NCBI GenBank assembly: GCA_000471925.1
Contig: CP006667.1
Span: 3,906,001 to 3,970,000, forward strand
Reading direction: 5' to 3'
Source of the DNA: Ralstonia pickettii DTP0602
Lineage (GTDB): Bacteria > Pseudomonadota > Gammaproteobacteria > Burkholderiales > Burkholderiaceae
Length of the DNA stretch: 64,000 nucleotides
In this document: positions 8,010 to 16,501 of the stretch, in pieces
Layout of the letters: every line of letters starts with the position of its first letter
How positions within the stretch are numbered: the first letter of the stretch is position 1
Made by a program: the position numbers and the translations under genes
Notes under the pieces: model-generated
Told to the model about the DNA's origin: nothing
Database searches by the model: none
The model's input: only the letters and a program-made list of their open reading frames with translations

Positions 8010-8686
8010 CGTGCGTATCGGGCAACGCAGTTCCCACACATCCATTCGCCATCGTCATAGATGCCGCCCGTCATGTCACCTCGCTGGTGACACCAACCGC
8101 ACTGCCCGACGATGCCCCCGTCGCGGTGCCTGTGATTGTTAGCGCCTCTGTATTCGTGGCGACGTTCGAAGCCCTTTTGATTCGAGGGCAGCAAATTGGG
8201 GTCTGGCTGACTCGAAAAGCAACCACAGTTTGTACACCAGCGGCCGCCGTAGTGTTCTATCGAACTGGCCTTTCGGCATCGCTTGCAGACAACTGCCTCG
8301 TCTTCAGGGATTTTCCCTATGGGCTCGCACACCAGCTCCTCTATGCTCTCTATCCGTTGACACTTCAGTCCGCTCTTGTTGCTGTGAGCAAGCAGCGGAT
8401 CAAAGCCTTTATCCCTCGATAGAACAAAACACTCCGTTTGCGGTGCAGTCTCTATCGTACGTCCAAGCTGAAAGGCAATGTGGAAGTCCAGTGCATTTTT
8501 CCCACTACCCTCGATTTTAAGAAAGTCAACTCGCTGGAACCTGTGGGCGGTCGCAGGCTTCTTCGCAGCCTTGGGTGGGTTCTGTTTCGCACCTACGAAG
8601 ATGATGGCGCTGTAGCTGTCGTCCAGTAGCGAGAGATCAATCTTGTGGACATTTTCGTAGTCCACCAGCAAGAGCTTCTTGGTCAT
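8006..8686 (-). CDS. PIN/NYN-like nuclease domain protein with two C-terminal zinc ribbons
   Basis: 226 residues. Residues 1-110 read as a PIN-like fold: LLLVDYENVH with Asp9 and Asn12, then Asp67 in KNALDFHIAFQLG, then Asp92 and Asp96 in LSRDKGFDPLL. These are the acidic positions expected to hold Mg or Mn in PIN/NYN ribonucleases. The C-terminal part carries two Cys4 ribbons: C134/C137/C151/C154 and C196/C199/C217/C220. Such ribbons often bind nucleic acid or ribosomes. Its stop overlaps the GTG of the LysR gene. No Shine-Dalgarno is evident. RNase activity is a family-based inference; the target is unknown. Confidence 0.75.
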   Translation of the reverse strand: MTKKLLLVDYENVHKIDLSLLDDSYSAIIFVGAKQNPPKAAKKPATAHRFQRVDFLKIEGSGKNALDFHIAFQLGRTIETAPQTECFVLSRDKGFDPLLAHSNKSGLKCQRIESIEELVCEPIGKIPEDEAVVCKRCRKASSIEHYGGRWCTNCGCFSSQPDPNLLPSNQKGFERRHEYRGANNHRHRDGGIVGQCGWCHQRGDMTGGIYDDGEWMCGNCVARYAR

Positions 8687-8802
8687 ATGTAGGGCGGCAG
8701 AATGATGGGAAACTTGTACTCGACTCTATGATCACGATTACGACAGTGAGTAAGGCTGCGGGGAGAAGCCCAATCCTACACCACGGGTGAAAGAGGATAG
8801 GT

Positions 8803-8851
8803 GAAAGGGGACAGATCTATTTCTGATCTTGAATTAAATCTGTCCCTTTTC
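8803..8851. repeat. Inverted repeat of the GGGGACAGAT type
   Basis: GAAAGGGGACAGAT (8803-8816) and ATCTGTCCCTTTTC (8838-8851) pair with a single mismatch, and imperfect complementarity continues outward. Short elements of this kind are common as stray intergenic copies in proteobacteria, sometimes near transposase genes. No transposase is seen here. On either strand it could also act as a weak terminator. Confidence 0.6.
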
Positions 8852-8884
8852 TATCTCCTTGGCGCATGGAAGCCATTGGCTGTC

Positions 8885-8938
8885 GCGATAGTACGTCCAC
8901 TTATCGGTGGTCGCTGGCGGAAGAGTTGTTGCTTAGCC
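8885..8938 (-). repeat. Diverged direct repeat, copy 2
   Basis: Partner of 3795-3848. The two copies bracket the catabolic cluster plus the PIN gene, about 5.1 kb apart. Translated on the minus strand this copy gives TTDKWTYYR, against ITDRLTHYR in copy 1. Confidence 0.55.
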
Positions 8939-9147
8939 TAGTCAATGGTGCTGAACACACCTCTTACAGCGACTCAGCCACGCTCGTCAGCCCGTGGTTC
9001 TTTGCGCCCATAGCTCTCGCTATGGCCGGATAACGCGCAGTCATACAAGACCCGCAAGGGGAAAACTGCGGGCCGTCTGTGAGCGGTGTTCAAGTACCTG
9101 GCCGCCCTATGAACAGGGGCGATTCCTCATTCTCACAGGAGTTGGCT

Positions 9148-9363
9148 ATGGCAAAGCTATCGGCTCGCGCACAGGTGCGCACTCTCAAGACGGGGCGTAC
9201 TTCTTATCCGGTTGCTCCAGGCGGAAGCAACAACTTTACTGGGCTACGGGCAATCCCGTGGATTCGATTGCGGGGTGTTTGGCTGGAGAAAGCTGGCTTC
9301 AGCGTTGGGCAATTGCTGAAGGTTAAGGTACAGCACAAGAAGGTTGTAATTTCAGTAGAGTGA
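9148..9363 (+). CDS. SymE-like small toxin
   Basis: 71 residues from the ATG at 9148, which has AGGAG 7 nt upstream; the longer frame from 9079 lacks such a site. The C-terminal half (PWIRLRGVWLEKAGFSVGQ, then VKVQHKKVVI) matches the SymE pattern of a short AbrB-like beta fold with a W/L-E-x-AGF core. SymE of E. coli is an SOS-induced toxin, repressed by an antisense RNA and described as RNA-cleaving or nucleoid-condensing. I see no clear LexA box and cannot identify an antisense RNA here. The family assignment is good; activity is inferred. Confidence 0.75.
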   Translation: MAKLSARAQVRTLKTGRTSYPVAPGGSNNFTGLRAIPWIRLRGVWLEKAGFSVGQLLKVKVQHKKVVISVE

Positions 9364-9671
9364 AGCGAACGGCCAAGTCGGTGGCGACCAACGGATGCCC
9401 CCTATCGACCCGTCTGAGACATCCGACCTTCAAAACACCAGCGGCTGCTTGTGCCTTCGAAGCCGTCGTTCGAACGGTTACTCCCACCCTCAACCAAGGG
9501 CGGTTCGTGGCCGGTACCCGACGTATGCACGGAGAAACTATGGAGAAAATCGCCTCGCCGTTGGACGGGCGGCAGCACGCCGCCTGGCTCGGCAGCAGCA
9601 GCCGCGGCATGAGGATCGGCCGCGATCGCTTCGAGGTGCCAGACGCGCATCGCCGTCTTGAGTGCGGTGCG
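9364..9671. other. Intergenic stretch between the SymE-like and patatin genes
   Basis: No supported gene. A short plus-strand frame at 9540-9680 (46 codons) has no recognisable features and is left uncalled. The patatin gene ends at 9672 on the opposite strand, so this is a convergent spacer. Confidence 0.4.
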
Positions 9672-10799
9672 TCACCGTAGAGCCCCATTCACCGACTTCA
9701 GCGATTGCAGCGCGGTGACGGATCCGTTCAGCCTGTTCCTGATTTCCTCTTCTATTTCGAAAGTCGATTCCTCACCTACATACTGCAGGTTTTTTGATAC
9801 CCACGAGTGCGCCGCCTCCCGCCCCGCGCTTCTCAGAGCAAGAAAGAACTCACGTGAGGGAGTGCTCTTCGATGCGGCGCCAATCTCTTCCATAAAGTGT
9901 GGTGCCGCGATCACGTGGAAGCGTTTTTCTGAGTAGGTTTTCCCATCCGGGGCAGGGATACCGTCCGGGATGACTTTGTTTCTAATGAGTTCGTTGATCA
10001 GCCCGATTTGTCCGACTTCAGTTACCCAGGACGCGCCAAAACTTACCTCGTTTATCCGATTAACGATCTGTCGAGATAGCATGGGTGGCCCGTGCTCCAC
10101 GGTGAGTGGGTTAATGAGGACAGTCAAGAGGTCGTCGGCGCCTTTTTTAACGAGCGGTTTGAGAGCAGGGTTAGCCATATACCCCCCGTCCCAATAGAAA
10201 TCATCGCCGATCTGCACAGCTTCAAAAAGCGTGGGGTAACAGGCGGAAGCCATCAGTACCTTAACTGTTATTTCCCACGGCTCAAAGATGCGCAGGGCTG
10301 TCTCATTCACGTTCGTCGCCGAGACGTATAGATCCGGGGCCTTATCGTTGGGTTGATTGATGCCATGGAAATCGGGAATGACTTCCTCAATAATGGAGCC
10401 GAGCTGGTTCTGCATCCAAGGCGTCAGGTACGGCGAACTGACCTGTTGAAGCAGCCCTTGCCCGATGACGAACGGGTTGTAGTCGACGTTCCATCGCCGT
10501 GCCGAGTCGATCTCTGCCATCGGAAAGTTGAAGAAGGATGGGTGCCAATAGGAATGCGCCCCGACGGACTCCCAAAGTTGCGCCAGCAATTCCTTCGCCT
10601 TCCGCGGGCTCTGATTCAACCCGACCGCGCATGCCGCACCGTTCAAGGCGCCGCCGCTGGTACCGCTGATCCCAGTAATGAACAATGCACCTTTCTCAAC
10701 CTCATCAAGCAGGCGATCCAACACGCCCCACGTAAATGCAGCGTGGGCTCCTCCTCCCTGAAGAGCTAAGCCGACTTGCTTCGGTCCGGTGTCAGCCAT
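9672..10799 (-). CDS. Patatin-like phospholipase
   Basis: 375 residues with the full patatin signature: the glycine-rich oxyanion loop LALQGGGAHAAFTWG (about 11-25), the nucleophile elbow GTSGG with Ser48, and the second dyad residue Asp204 in WDGGYMANPAL. These enzymes hydrolyse acyl esters of phospholipids using a Ser-Asp dyad. It resembles the stand-alone bacterial patatins common in Burkholderiales. No nucleotide cyclase or other CBASS partner is adjacent, so a cyclic-nucleotide-activated effector role is not supported. It is monocistronic, with decayed DNA upstream. Confidence 0.9.
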   Translation of the reverse strand: MADTGPKQVGLALQGGGAHAAFTWGVLDRLLDEVEKGALFITGISGTSGGALNGAACAVGLNQSPRKAKELLAQLWESVGAHSYWHPSFFNFPMAEIDSARRWNVDYNPFVIGQGLLQQVSSPYLTPWMQNQLGSIIEEVIPDFHGINQPNDKAPDLYVSATNVNETALRIFEPWEITVKVLMASACYPTLFEAVQIGDDFYWDGGYMANPALKPLVKKGADDLLTVLINPLTVEHGPPMLSRQIVNRINEVSFGASWVTEVGQIGLINELIRNKVIPDGIPAPDGKTYSEKRFHVIAAPHFMEEIGAASKSTPSREFFLALRSAGREAAHSWVSKNLQYVGEESTFEIEEEIRNRLNGSVTALQSLKSVNGALR

Positions 10800-11214
10800 C
10801 TTTGCCTCCCTTGAATGACGATCCTTTTTCTCTCACGTTATTGGTGACTGGCGAAATTCCGGCCGGTCCGACACGCCTGAAAACTCTTGAAAGAATAGAT
10901 GCCCAACGAGAATGTTCAAGCCAATATGCTTGCCTCTCATTTCTCTATACTCGGCAAGGTGGCGTACGACAGTTTGTAGAGAAATGCTGGGGTAAGCCCC
11001 GCCGACCCCGCCGGCAATCGTTTAAGAAATCTATTAGTTTCCTGCCCACAGTTCGCCTTGGAAGCGTCAGCTCGAACGTCCGTGACCAAGGCTGCTCAAC
11101 TACAAGGGATCTTAGAAGGTTGAATATTTGTGTACCCTTCGTGAATCCCTCGAACGGGTGAGTCGGATTCCAGGCCGATGAATACGACGAACAGATATCG
11201 CGCCTGGGTGAAGA
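10800..11214. other. Non-coding or decayed stretch upstream of the ligase remnant
   Basis: No supported gene. GC content is visibly lower than in the core genes and short frames on both strands lack recognisable motifs. Confidence 0.4.
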
Positions 11215-11556
11215 TTGGCACCGCCGCATGTGGTCGGCAGTGCGGCCAACCCTTCCTCGACCTCAAGTGCGCGTTCTGCGTGTTCGACCTGGTGGCCAGA
11301 CGAGGCATGGACATGCGCGGCGAAACCGCTGGAGCGTCGCCAGTCCGCGCTGGGGGCGTTGCTGCTCGAGCGGCCGCCCAACCGTGATTGGGCACGTAGA
11401 CGAAGGAGTATGGCTGTTCCAGCAGGCGCTCGCCTTGGAACTAGAAGGCATCGTGGGCAAGCGCGTCGGGAGCTAGTACCCGCTGCGGCAAGCGTTCTGC
11501 GGACTGGATCAAGGTCAAGCGGCCCGCCGCCGTCCCACCGGAACGCTTCAGGTGGG
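11215..11556 (+). pseudogene. Frameshifted remnant of an ATP-dependent DNA ligase (LigD-type ligase domain)
   Basis: Pieces of one ligase are found in successive frames in the right order: CAFCVFDLVARRGMDMRGE, then KPLERRQSALGALLLERPPN, then VIGHVDEGVWLFQQALALEL followed by EGIVGKRVGS, then GKRSADWIKVKRP followed by AAVPPERF. These match the adenylation-domain stretch (FDL-x-DL-R, EGIV-x-KR, DWIKVK) of LigD or similar ligases, including the EGIVGKR lysine motif and the closing W-I/L-K-V-K. At least three frameshifts separate them, and the N-terminal half with the KxDG lysine is missing. The gene is dead. It records past non-homologous end joining or phage-like DNA at this site. Confidence 0.8.
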
Positions 11557-11885
11557 GTTCAGGTGCCAGCAGCAACTTCCGTTGAATTGACTGCTTGCGA
11601 CCCTGAGCGGTCAACCGCGCCAGGTCGATCGGCGGACCGCTTCCAGTCGGGTTGCGTCAGCCCGCTCTTCAAATTCATTTCCGGAAAGCGGACAGTGGAA
11701 TTCCGCTTCCCGGAAGTGGCCGGTCGGCAGTGCGTACTCCCGACGCTGAGCAGCCATTGACACGAATCTATAGCTGCCGCTTACGAGAGCCTTCGTCGAG
11801 ACGTTGGCGCAGAGAGACCGGTAGATCCAAAAGACTTCATAGGTTAAAGGTTGGTGCCCTTGTGTGAAAATTACCGCTGCGGTTC
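11557..11885. other. Decayed stretch with no supported gene
   Basis: It follows the ligase remnant. Short frames exist but none carries a recognisable motif. Confidence 0.4.
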
Positions 11886-13001
11886 TTACTTTTCGTCCGG
11901 CTTGTTCGAGGGGCGAGCCAAAGACTCCACGAGCTTGGTTGCGATGGAGACCAGATCCTTTGACGCTTCCGCTTCGGCTTTTGCACGAGCGATTTCGACC
12001 GTCGTCTGGCTTTTCGTCAGAACCCCGTTTCGCTCAGTCCTCAGCAGATCGTCGACCACGAGTTTCAGAAGGGACGCGTCGATCGGATCAGACGCAGCAA
12101 TCAGGGCTCCGTGCCGAGCCGAGAGATTCGTGATCTCGTTGTGGTAGTAGCGTGTCTCCGCAGCGTTCGCCTTGTACAGATTCAAAAAGAAGTAAGCGAA
12201 GAGTTCCAACACGATTGCCAAGGTTACGCGCGGCACGTAGTGCATCCAGAACGCGGTAGGCGTCGAAAGATCGTCCGTGACGAGTAGCACAGTCGGAAGG
12301 TTGAGGATTTTCTCGAAGAGGCCGGGAACTACTGTGATGCCGAGGAAGATGATTCCCAAACTGCTAAGCAGTATGCCGACAGCCATATTGACGTTCGCTT
12401 TTTTATGCAGCAGAACGATCGCTTGATCGAGGCGAACGCGCGTTGCGTCAAACTGAGCGTTGATGCGTGCGAGACGATCCCGATGCGACACGTCCCGCTG
12501 GATTTCAAGCACATTTTTGAGCACCCCTGTGCGAAAGGCGTCTTCGGCGGCCACGGCCATTATTTTTTGCTCCAACACGGAGACCAATCGCGACTGGTCC
12601 TCCGCCGGCAGCGAAGCAGTCTGCAAGCCAGATGCTGGCGACTTCAACGCGGTGCGAAACGCCTTCTCCGTACCGTACCCGAGCACATTTTCCGTGATAG
12701 AAACCAGGACATTGGTGATCTGGTGGCGAAGGCTTTCACTTGACGATTTCGTGCTATCTACGGCGCTGCTTCCGAGATATCCCAGCAGTGCGACGACGCC
12801 GGCGAGAATACCGGCGACTGGCGCCAGGAAGTTGCCCACGGCGGGCTGTTTCGCCAAGAACTCTTTTAAAATCACAAAAGCGACAAGCGCTACGCCGACC
12901 AGCAACGTCATGGTAAAAACCACGATGTAAAGTTCGATCCGCTTCGCGCGCCTCGTGTCGGCTAGCTCCTTGTTCCGCCCGTTTTCCCCGTCCGTGCTCA
13001 T
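11886..13001 (-). CDS. Four-helix membrane protein of unknown function
   Basis: 371 residues. Hydrophobic segments lie near 26-46 (YIVVFTMTLLVGVALVAFVI), 58-77 (FLAPVAGILAGVVALLGYLG), 206-228 (MAVGILLSSLGIIFLGITVV) and 260-282 (VTLAIVLELFAYFFLNLY). Between the second and third lies a cytoplasmic-looking region of about 125 residues with coiled-coil character, and the C-terminal 85 residues are charged and helical. I recognise no family. It stands alone, with decayed DNA on both sides, in the accessory stretch. Membrane proteins of this shape occur in some defence and stress islands, but no partner gene is adjacent. Confidence 0.65.
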   Translation of the reverse strand: MSTDGENGRNKELADTRRAKRIELYIVVFTMTLLVGVALVAFVILKEFLAKQPAVGNFLAPVAGILAGVVALLGYLGSSAVDSTKSSSESLRHQITNVLVSITENVLGYGTEKAFRTALKSPASGLQTASLPAEDQSRLVSVLEQKIMAVAAEDAFRTGVLKNVLEIQRDVSHRDRLARINAQFDATRVRLDQAIVLLHKKANVNMAVGILLSSLGIIFLGITVVPGLFEKILNLPTVLLVTDDLSTPTAFWMHYVPRVTLAIVLELFAYFFLNLYKANAAETRYYHNEITNLSARHGALIAASDPIDASLLKLVVDDLLRTERNGVLTKSQTTVEIARAKAEAEASKDLVSIATKLVESLARPSNKPDEK

Positions 13002-13661
13002 CCGCGGTCCTTATCGAAAGTTTTGGGCGCAATTATGAAGTGCCCACGCCGTTGTGTCGAACGGTGGATCGGGAAGTTGTGCCGGCGTCAGGTGGCGCAC
13101 TGCAACGGGCTCGTTTCCACGTCAAACCTCATAGGTAGGTCGAGAGAAGAATTGCCCCTCGGCAGAGCGATGCCCAAGTCGGTATATTGTAGGTGTGCCT
13201 CGACGTGGCTATGGCCAACTTGTCAGCAATCTGGCGGCGCCTGTTGAGTGACCGTTCGCGGCCGGCAAGCGCCTCATTGCTTCTCCCGCGGAAGTTTCGT
13301 CAAGCGAGCCAAAAATGTGACCGCGCACGGCAGCCAGTCCCGCAATGCGCCCTCCCCGCTCGAACTCTACGGTCGGTACTGCGATAGCAAGGCCGTGCCC
13401 CCGACACTCCAACGCTAGCGGTCGGGAAGCATCCGCCGGCGAACAGGTAGTCGAGCGTGAGCGAGAATTTCGCCATTTGTGTCCGCCACCAAAGAATGGC
13501 CTCTGCCCGCCGGCGCAACTGCTCGGCGGTGCTGGCCGCGGCGAACGGCGTCGGACAGGAATGGAGCGATAAGCGCATACCGGTATTTTGCTGTAGCCGA
13601 GCAAACAATCCGATCAGATCGGGACGTTGCAGGTGGTGGGCGTAGCGGGCCAGCTGTCGCC
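13002..13661. other. 660-nt stretch without a confident gene
   Basis: Minus-strand frames between about 13209 and 13608 contain coding-like segments in two frames (AEQLRRRAEAILWWRTQMAK, then VPTVEFERGGRIAGLAAVRG), which suggests a frameshifted gene. I cannot name it. Confidence 0.4.
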
Positions 13662-15191
13662 TTATCTGGGCGATGATGGATCGCCGCGGCGCGGCATGCT
13701 TTTAAAAAAAATCTTGCTGTCCCATGCTACAAATGTGATTTCACTCATGCCCACGCGTACCAACGGCGGGGACTCTCCCCGATGCCAATATGGCGGTGGA
13801 CCCAACCTATCCCGTAGCTTGTCTGACGCGTCCTGAATCATCGCGGGACTCAGGTCATACTCGAAATAGACATCGTTGAAAGTGAAGATCCGCCCCCACT
13901 CCTTTTCTAGCTTGCGCGCGAGCCTAATCTTGCTGGATCGATAAAGGCTATCGTCCAATTCGGATTGGGTGATCTTCAGATCGATCGAAAATTCTTCCGG
14001 ATGCATGTGCTCCTGGTACATGGAGTCCTTGGGGCTCATATCGACAAAGCCGATTGGCTGCCAGCCTTCCCTTAGTTTCCTGACAACCTGCTCATAAGCG
14101 TCGAGCTCATCTCCCCACTGAGCGCTGTTGAAATTGCGTGGCGATAGCTTGCCAGCCAGGCGCAGAGTGCTCGTTGAATGCATCGTCCCGTTATCGAAGA
14201 CTTCGTCAAGCCGCCAGCTGAGGTTGCTGCCGCGCCTGTCGGTATGGGCGACCTTCAGACGAAGAATTTCGCCATCATCGCAAGTGTGATCATGTCGACC
14301 GTAGCCGTCGGCGATGGCTCGGATCTGCGATTCGCACTCGTCACCAGTCTGTGGATCGCGCGCAGAAATCAGCACACCCACGTACTGAATGAGCCAGCTG
14401 GTCCCATTCCGCCGGCGGCGGCTTGGAGTGCGCTCGAACCAAGCGCCCACGATCTCCGCCGCCCTACGCCGCGCCGTAAAGGTGGCGTCCGCGGACGGAC
14501 GATTGTGGAGGCGCGGGTGTATCGCAGGTATGATCGGGACGGCGACGGGGCCATCGTCATTACCGTCGATAATTGTTTTAATCGCGCCGGCAAGTAGCTT
14601 GAGTGACAGGTGACTTGGGGCCGAGATGTCGCGGGCCGTGCGCATGTCCAAGGCTGAGATCGACTTACCAGCAATTTCCCTCAAGGCAGGACGAATCTCG
14701 TTGACATCAAGGGTCGGAAGATGATTCCAAAACACCTCATCGAACATGATTGGTGGAATATAGCGTGACAGGACGCTAATTTCAGGGTCGCTGGCCTCCA
14801 TCTTCGCAGCGGCTTCACGCACCCTTTTCATTTCGGACAACTGTTCGGACGAATAGTCGCATTCCAGTTTGTCGACAGTGTCTGCGCAACGGCTGCAAGT
14901 CCAAATGCCGTTCGAATGATCCATGATCTGAGCGGGCGTCATTCCTGGCGGTGCTGGACGCGGCCCGTTGGGCGAAGCCGCAAAGATATGAGAGGCTTTT
15001 CCTAGGTTCGCGCTTCCGACCGTTCCGCCTCGCTTTGTTGCAGAACAGGTTGAAGGAATGAGGCACGAGCGAATAGCACATTTATAGCCGGCCGCAGCAG
15101 CGAGGTGTTTGCGCGTGGCCGCGCTAAATTCAAGACGGCTGTTCGACTTGCCCTTGTGCTGATGCTCATTAATATCGCAAGAGTCCGGCAT
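13662..15191 (-). CDS. HNH-nuclease-like N-terminal domain fused to a large uncharacterised domain
   Basis: 509 residues; AAGG lies about 9 nt before the ATG. Residues 20-125 follow the HNH-type pattern seen at the N-terminus of several orphan nucleases: C38 and C43 in AGYKCAIRSC, H68 in KASHIFAASPNGPR, N94 in SNGIWTC, then C99 and C102. The usual next residue in such proteins is His (CxxCH), but here it is Ala103 (CSRCADTVD), so one ligand or catalytic His is missing or replaced. The remaining roughly 380 residues match nothing I recognise and could recognise DNA or a partner. The gene is isolated in decayed DNA. A defence role is plausible but is inference. Confidence 0.65.
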   Translation of the reverse strand: MPDSCDINEHQHKGKSNSRLEFSAATRKHLAAAAGYKCAIRSCLIPSTCSATKRGGTVGSANLGKASHIFAASPNGPRPAPPGMTPAQIMDHSNGIWTCSRCADTVDKLECDYSSEQLSEMKRVREAAAKMEASDPEISVLSRYIPPIMFDEVFWNHLPTLDVNEIRPALREIAGKSISALDMRTARDISAPSHLSLKLLAGAIKTIIDGNDDGPVAVPIIPAIHPRLHNRPSADATFTARRRAAEIVGAWFERTPSRRRRNGTSWLIQYVGVLISARDPQTGDECESQIRAIADGYGRHDHTCDDGEILRLKVAHTDRRGSNLSWRLDEVFDNGTMHSTSTLRLAGKLSPRNFNSAQWGDELDAYEQVVRKLREGWQPIGFVDMSPKDSMYQEHMHPEEFSIDLKITQSELDDSLYRSSKIRLARKLEKEWGRIFTFNDVYFEYDLSPAMIQDASDKLRDRLGPPPYWHRGESPPLVRVGMSEITFVAWDSKIFFKSMPRRGDPSSPR

Positions 15192-16501
15192 ATTCCAAAC
15201 CTTAAGACCTAGTGCCCCCCACGGCAGTTTTCATCGAATGTCGAGCATGATGCATCCGAAGATGCCAGTCCATTTTGCCATTATGGCTCTGTGTTCGAGC
15301 GATGATCATCTCGCGCAAGCATCCGAGGGAGGATCTTGAGCCAGCCGAAGCCGACAGAATATTGACGCGTTGGTTCAAGGATGCGCTGGCTCTTTCTTGC
15401 ATTGCCGGATGAGAAGAGTGGGCGATGCGCAAAGGCACCGTTACACCTACCCGTCCTCTTCAAATTCGGCAGGGATCGGAGTTGATTGAACGTCGGTTTG
15501 CGTACCGCGCCCACGCGTGGTGTCCGCGGCCGCCTTTCTGCCCTGCGGCCTTGTTCTCGGCGGTGGCCTTAACCGCGTCGCGCACGCTCAACCGAGCGCC
15601 TCGCTGTTCGATCAATGCCATCCAAGTGCCCAGCGCCGGCCGCCAGGATCTCGACGGTGACGGCATCATCTCGTTTCGGCCGCTCCCGTCTTGCGGAGCA
15701 GATCCCATACGCGCCAGAATTTCCGGCGGCGGCGCGACCGCCTTGCGTTTGATGGTCATAGCTGTACCCCGTTGCCTGCATGTATTAGTTGAGTGTATCC
15801 CAACAGCCACTGCCATGCGCGAGGTCGATAGTCGACCATCCGCTGTAGCCGAAGGCTTTCCAGTGCCGCGCGCCGCCCGGGAGAGGGCCGCAGTGGCAAG
15901 CAGCGGATCGGCCGACTCCACAGCCATCCAGTGGGGCGTGGTGGGGGGAGCGGCTGGGAGTCGCGTGCGTCCATACCGAGTCCTTGGGGGGACACCAGAA
16001 CGTCCGACGACGATGAATGGGAGCGGCGCCCTCTGGCCAGACTCGGTCTTTGACGTATCGCGGCGCAGGGGCAGGCTCGAGAGGTCGCTTCCGACCGATA
16101 GTGTCGAAAAACTCTATGCGAGCGGGAGGCCGCCGATGATCGATCGAGGTCGACCTCTCAGATCGGCCTGTGTTGCACGATCGTCCACCGGTTGAAGGAT
16201 GAAGTACCCCTGGAATCGGCCGTCAAAACGATTCCAGCGAGTTTTTCAACAGAATCGACCCATTCCCGTTTTTGGCGCAGCCTGAGGTCAACGGTAGCTT
16301 CCGAGGTACCACAGCTGTTCGGGCTGAAAAGAAGATCCCTGTAAACGACGTCGCTCGATCCTATGCGGCCTAGGCCTTCTTTAATTGGTACGAGCCTGCG
16401 GAAGATATCATAACGGAAAGGGAGAACTGCAATGAAAGCTGGGTTGGTTTGAGACCCGAATCCGTTAAACTGCTGAACCCCACTGCCCCTGACGAGGAAA
16501 G
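15192..16501. other. 1.3-kb gene-poor, probably decayed stretch
   Basis: Short overlapping frames run on both strands, several with stretches that look coding but none complete. One small minus-strand frame is listed separately. The segment around 16205-16260 (a GAGTTTTTCAACAGAATC run) resembles the ends of some insertion sequences, but no transposase frame or paired ends could be found. Confidence 0.4.
15460..15759 (-). CDS. Small hypothetical protein, doubtful
   Basis: 99 residues from the ATG at 15759 (MTIKRKAVAPPPEILARMGS...). It is basic, with a coding-like segment (WMALIEQRGARLSVRDAVKA) that could be one helix pair. No domain is recognised and the ribosome-binding site is weak. A coding-like continuation is visible in another frame just upstream, so this may be a fragment of a broken gene. 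Confidence 0.3.
   Translation of the reverse strand: MTIKRKAVAPPPEILARMGSAPQDGSGRNEMMPSPSRSWRPALGTWMALIEQRGARLSVRDAVKATAENKAAGQKGGRGHHAWARYANRRSINSDPCRI

Larger units (their letters stand above)
8687..9147. other. Intergenic stretch with repeats, no confident gene
   Basis: It contains an inverted repeat at 8803-8851, one copy of a diverged 54-nt repeat at 8885-8938, and the leader of the SymE-like gene. No coding frame with convincing codon use was seen. Confidence 0.5.

Noticed and set aside
9672..10799. Patatin gene as a CBASS (CapV-type) effector
   Set aside because: No cyclic-nucleotide synthase, ubiquitin-like or HORMA/TRIP13 gene is adjacent; it resembles ordinary stand-alone patatins.
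16195..16270. Insertion-sequence end
   Set aside because: A GAGTTTTTCAACAGAATC-like run resembles some IS ends, but no paired end, target duplication or transposase frame could be found.
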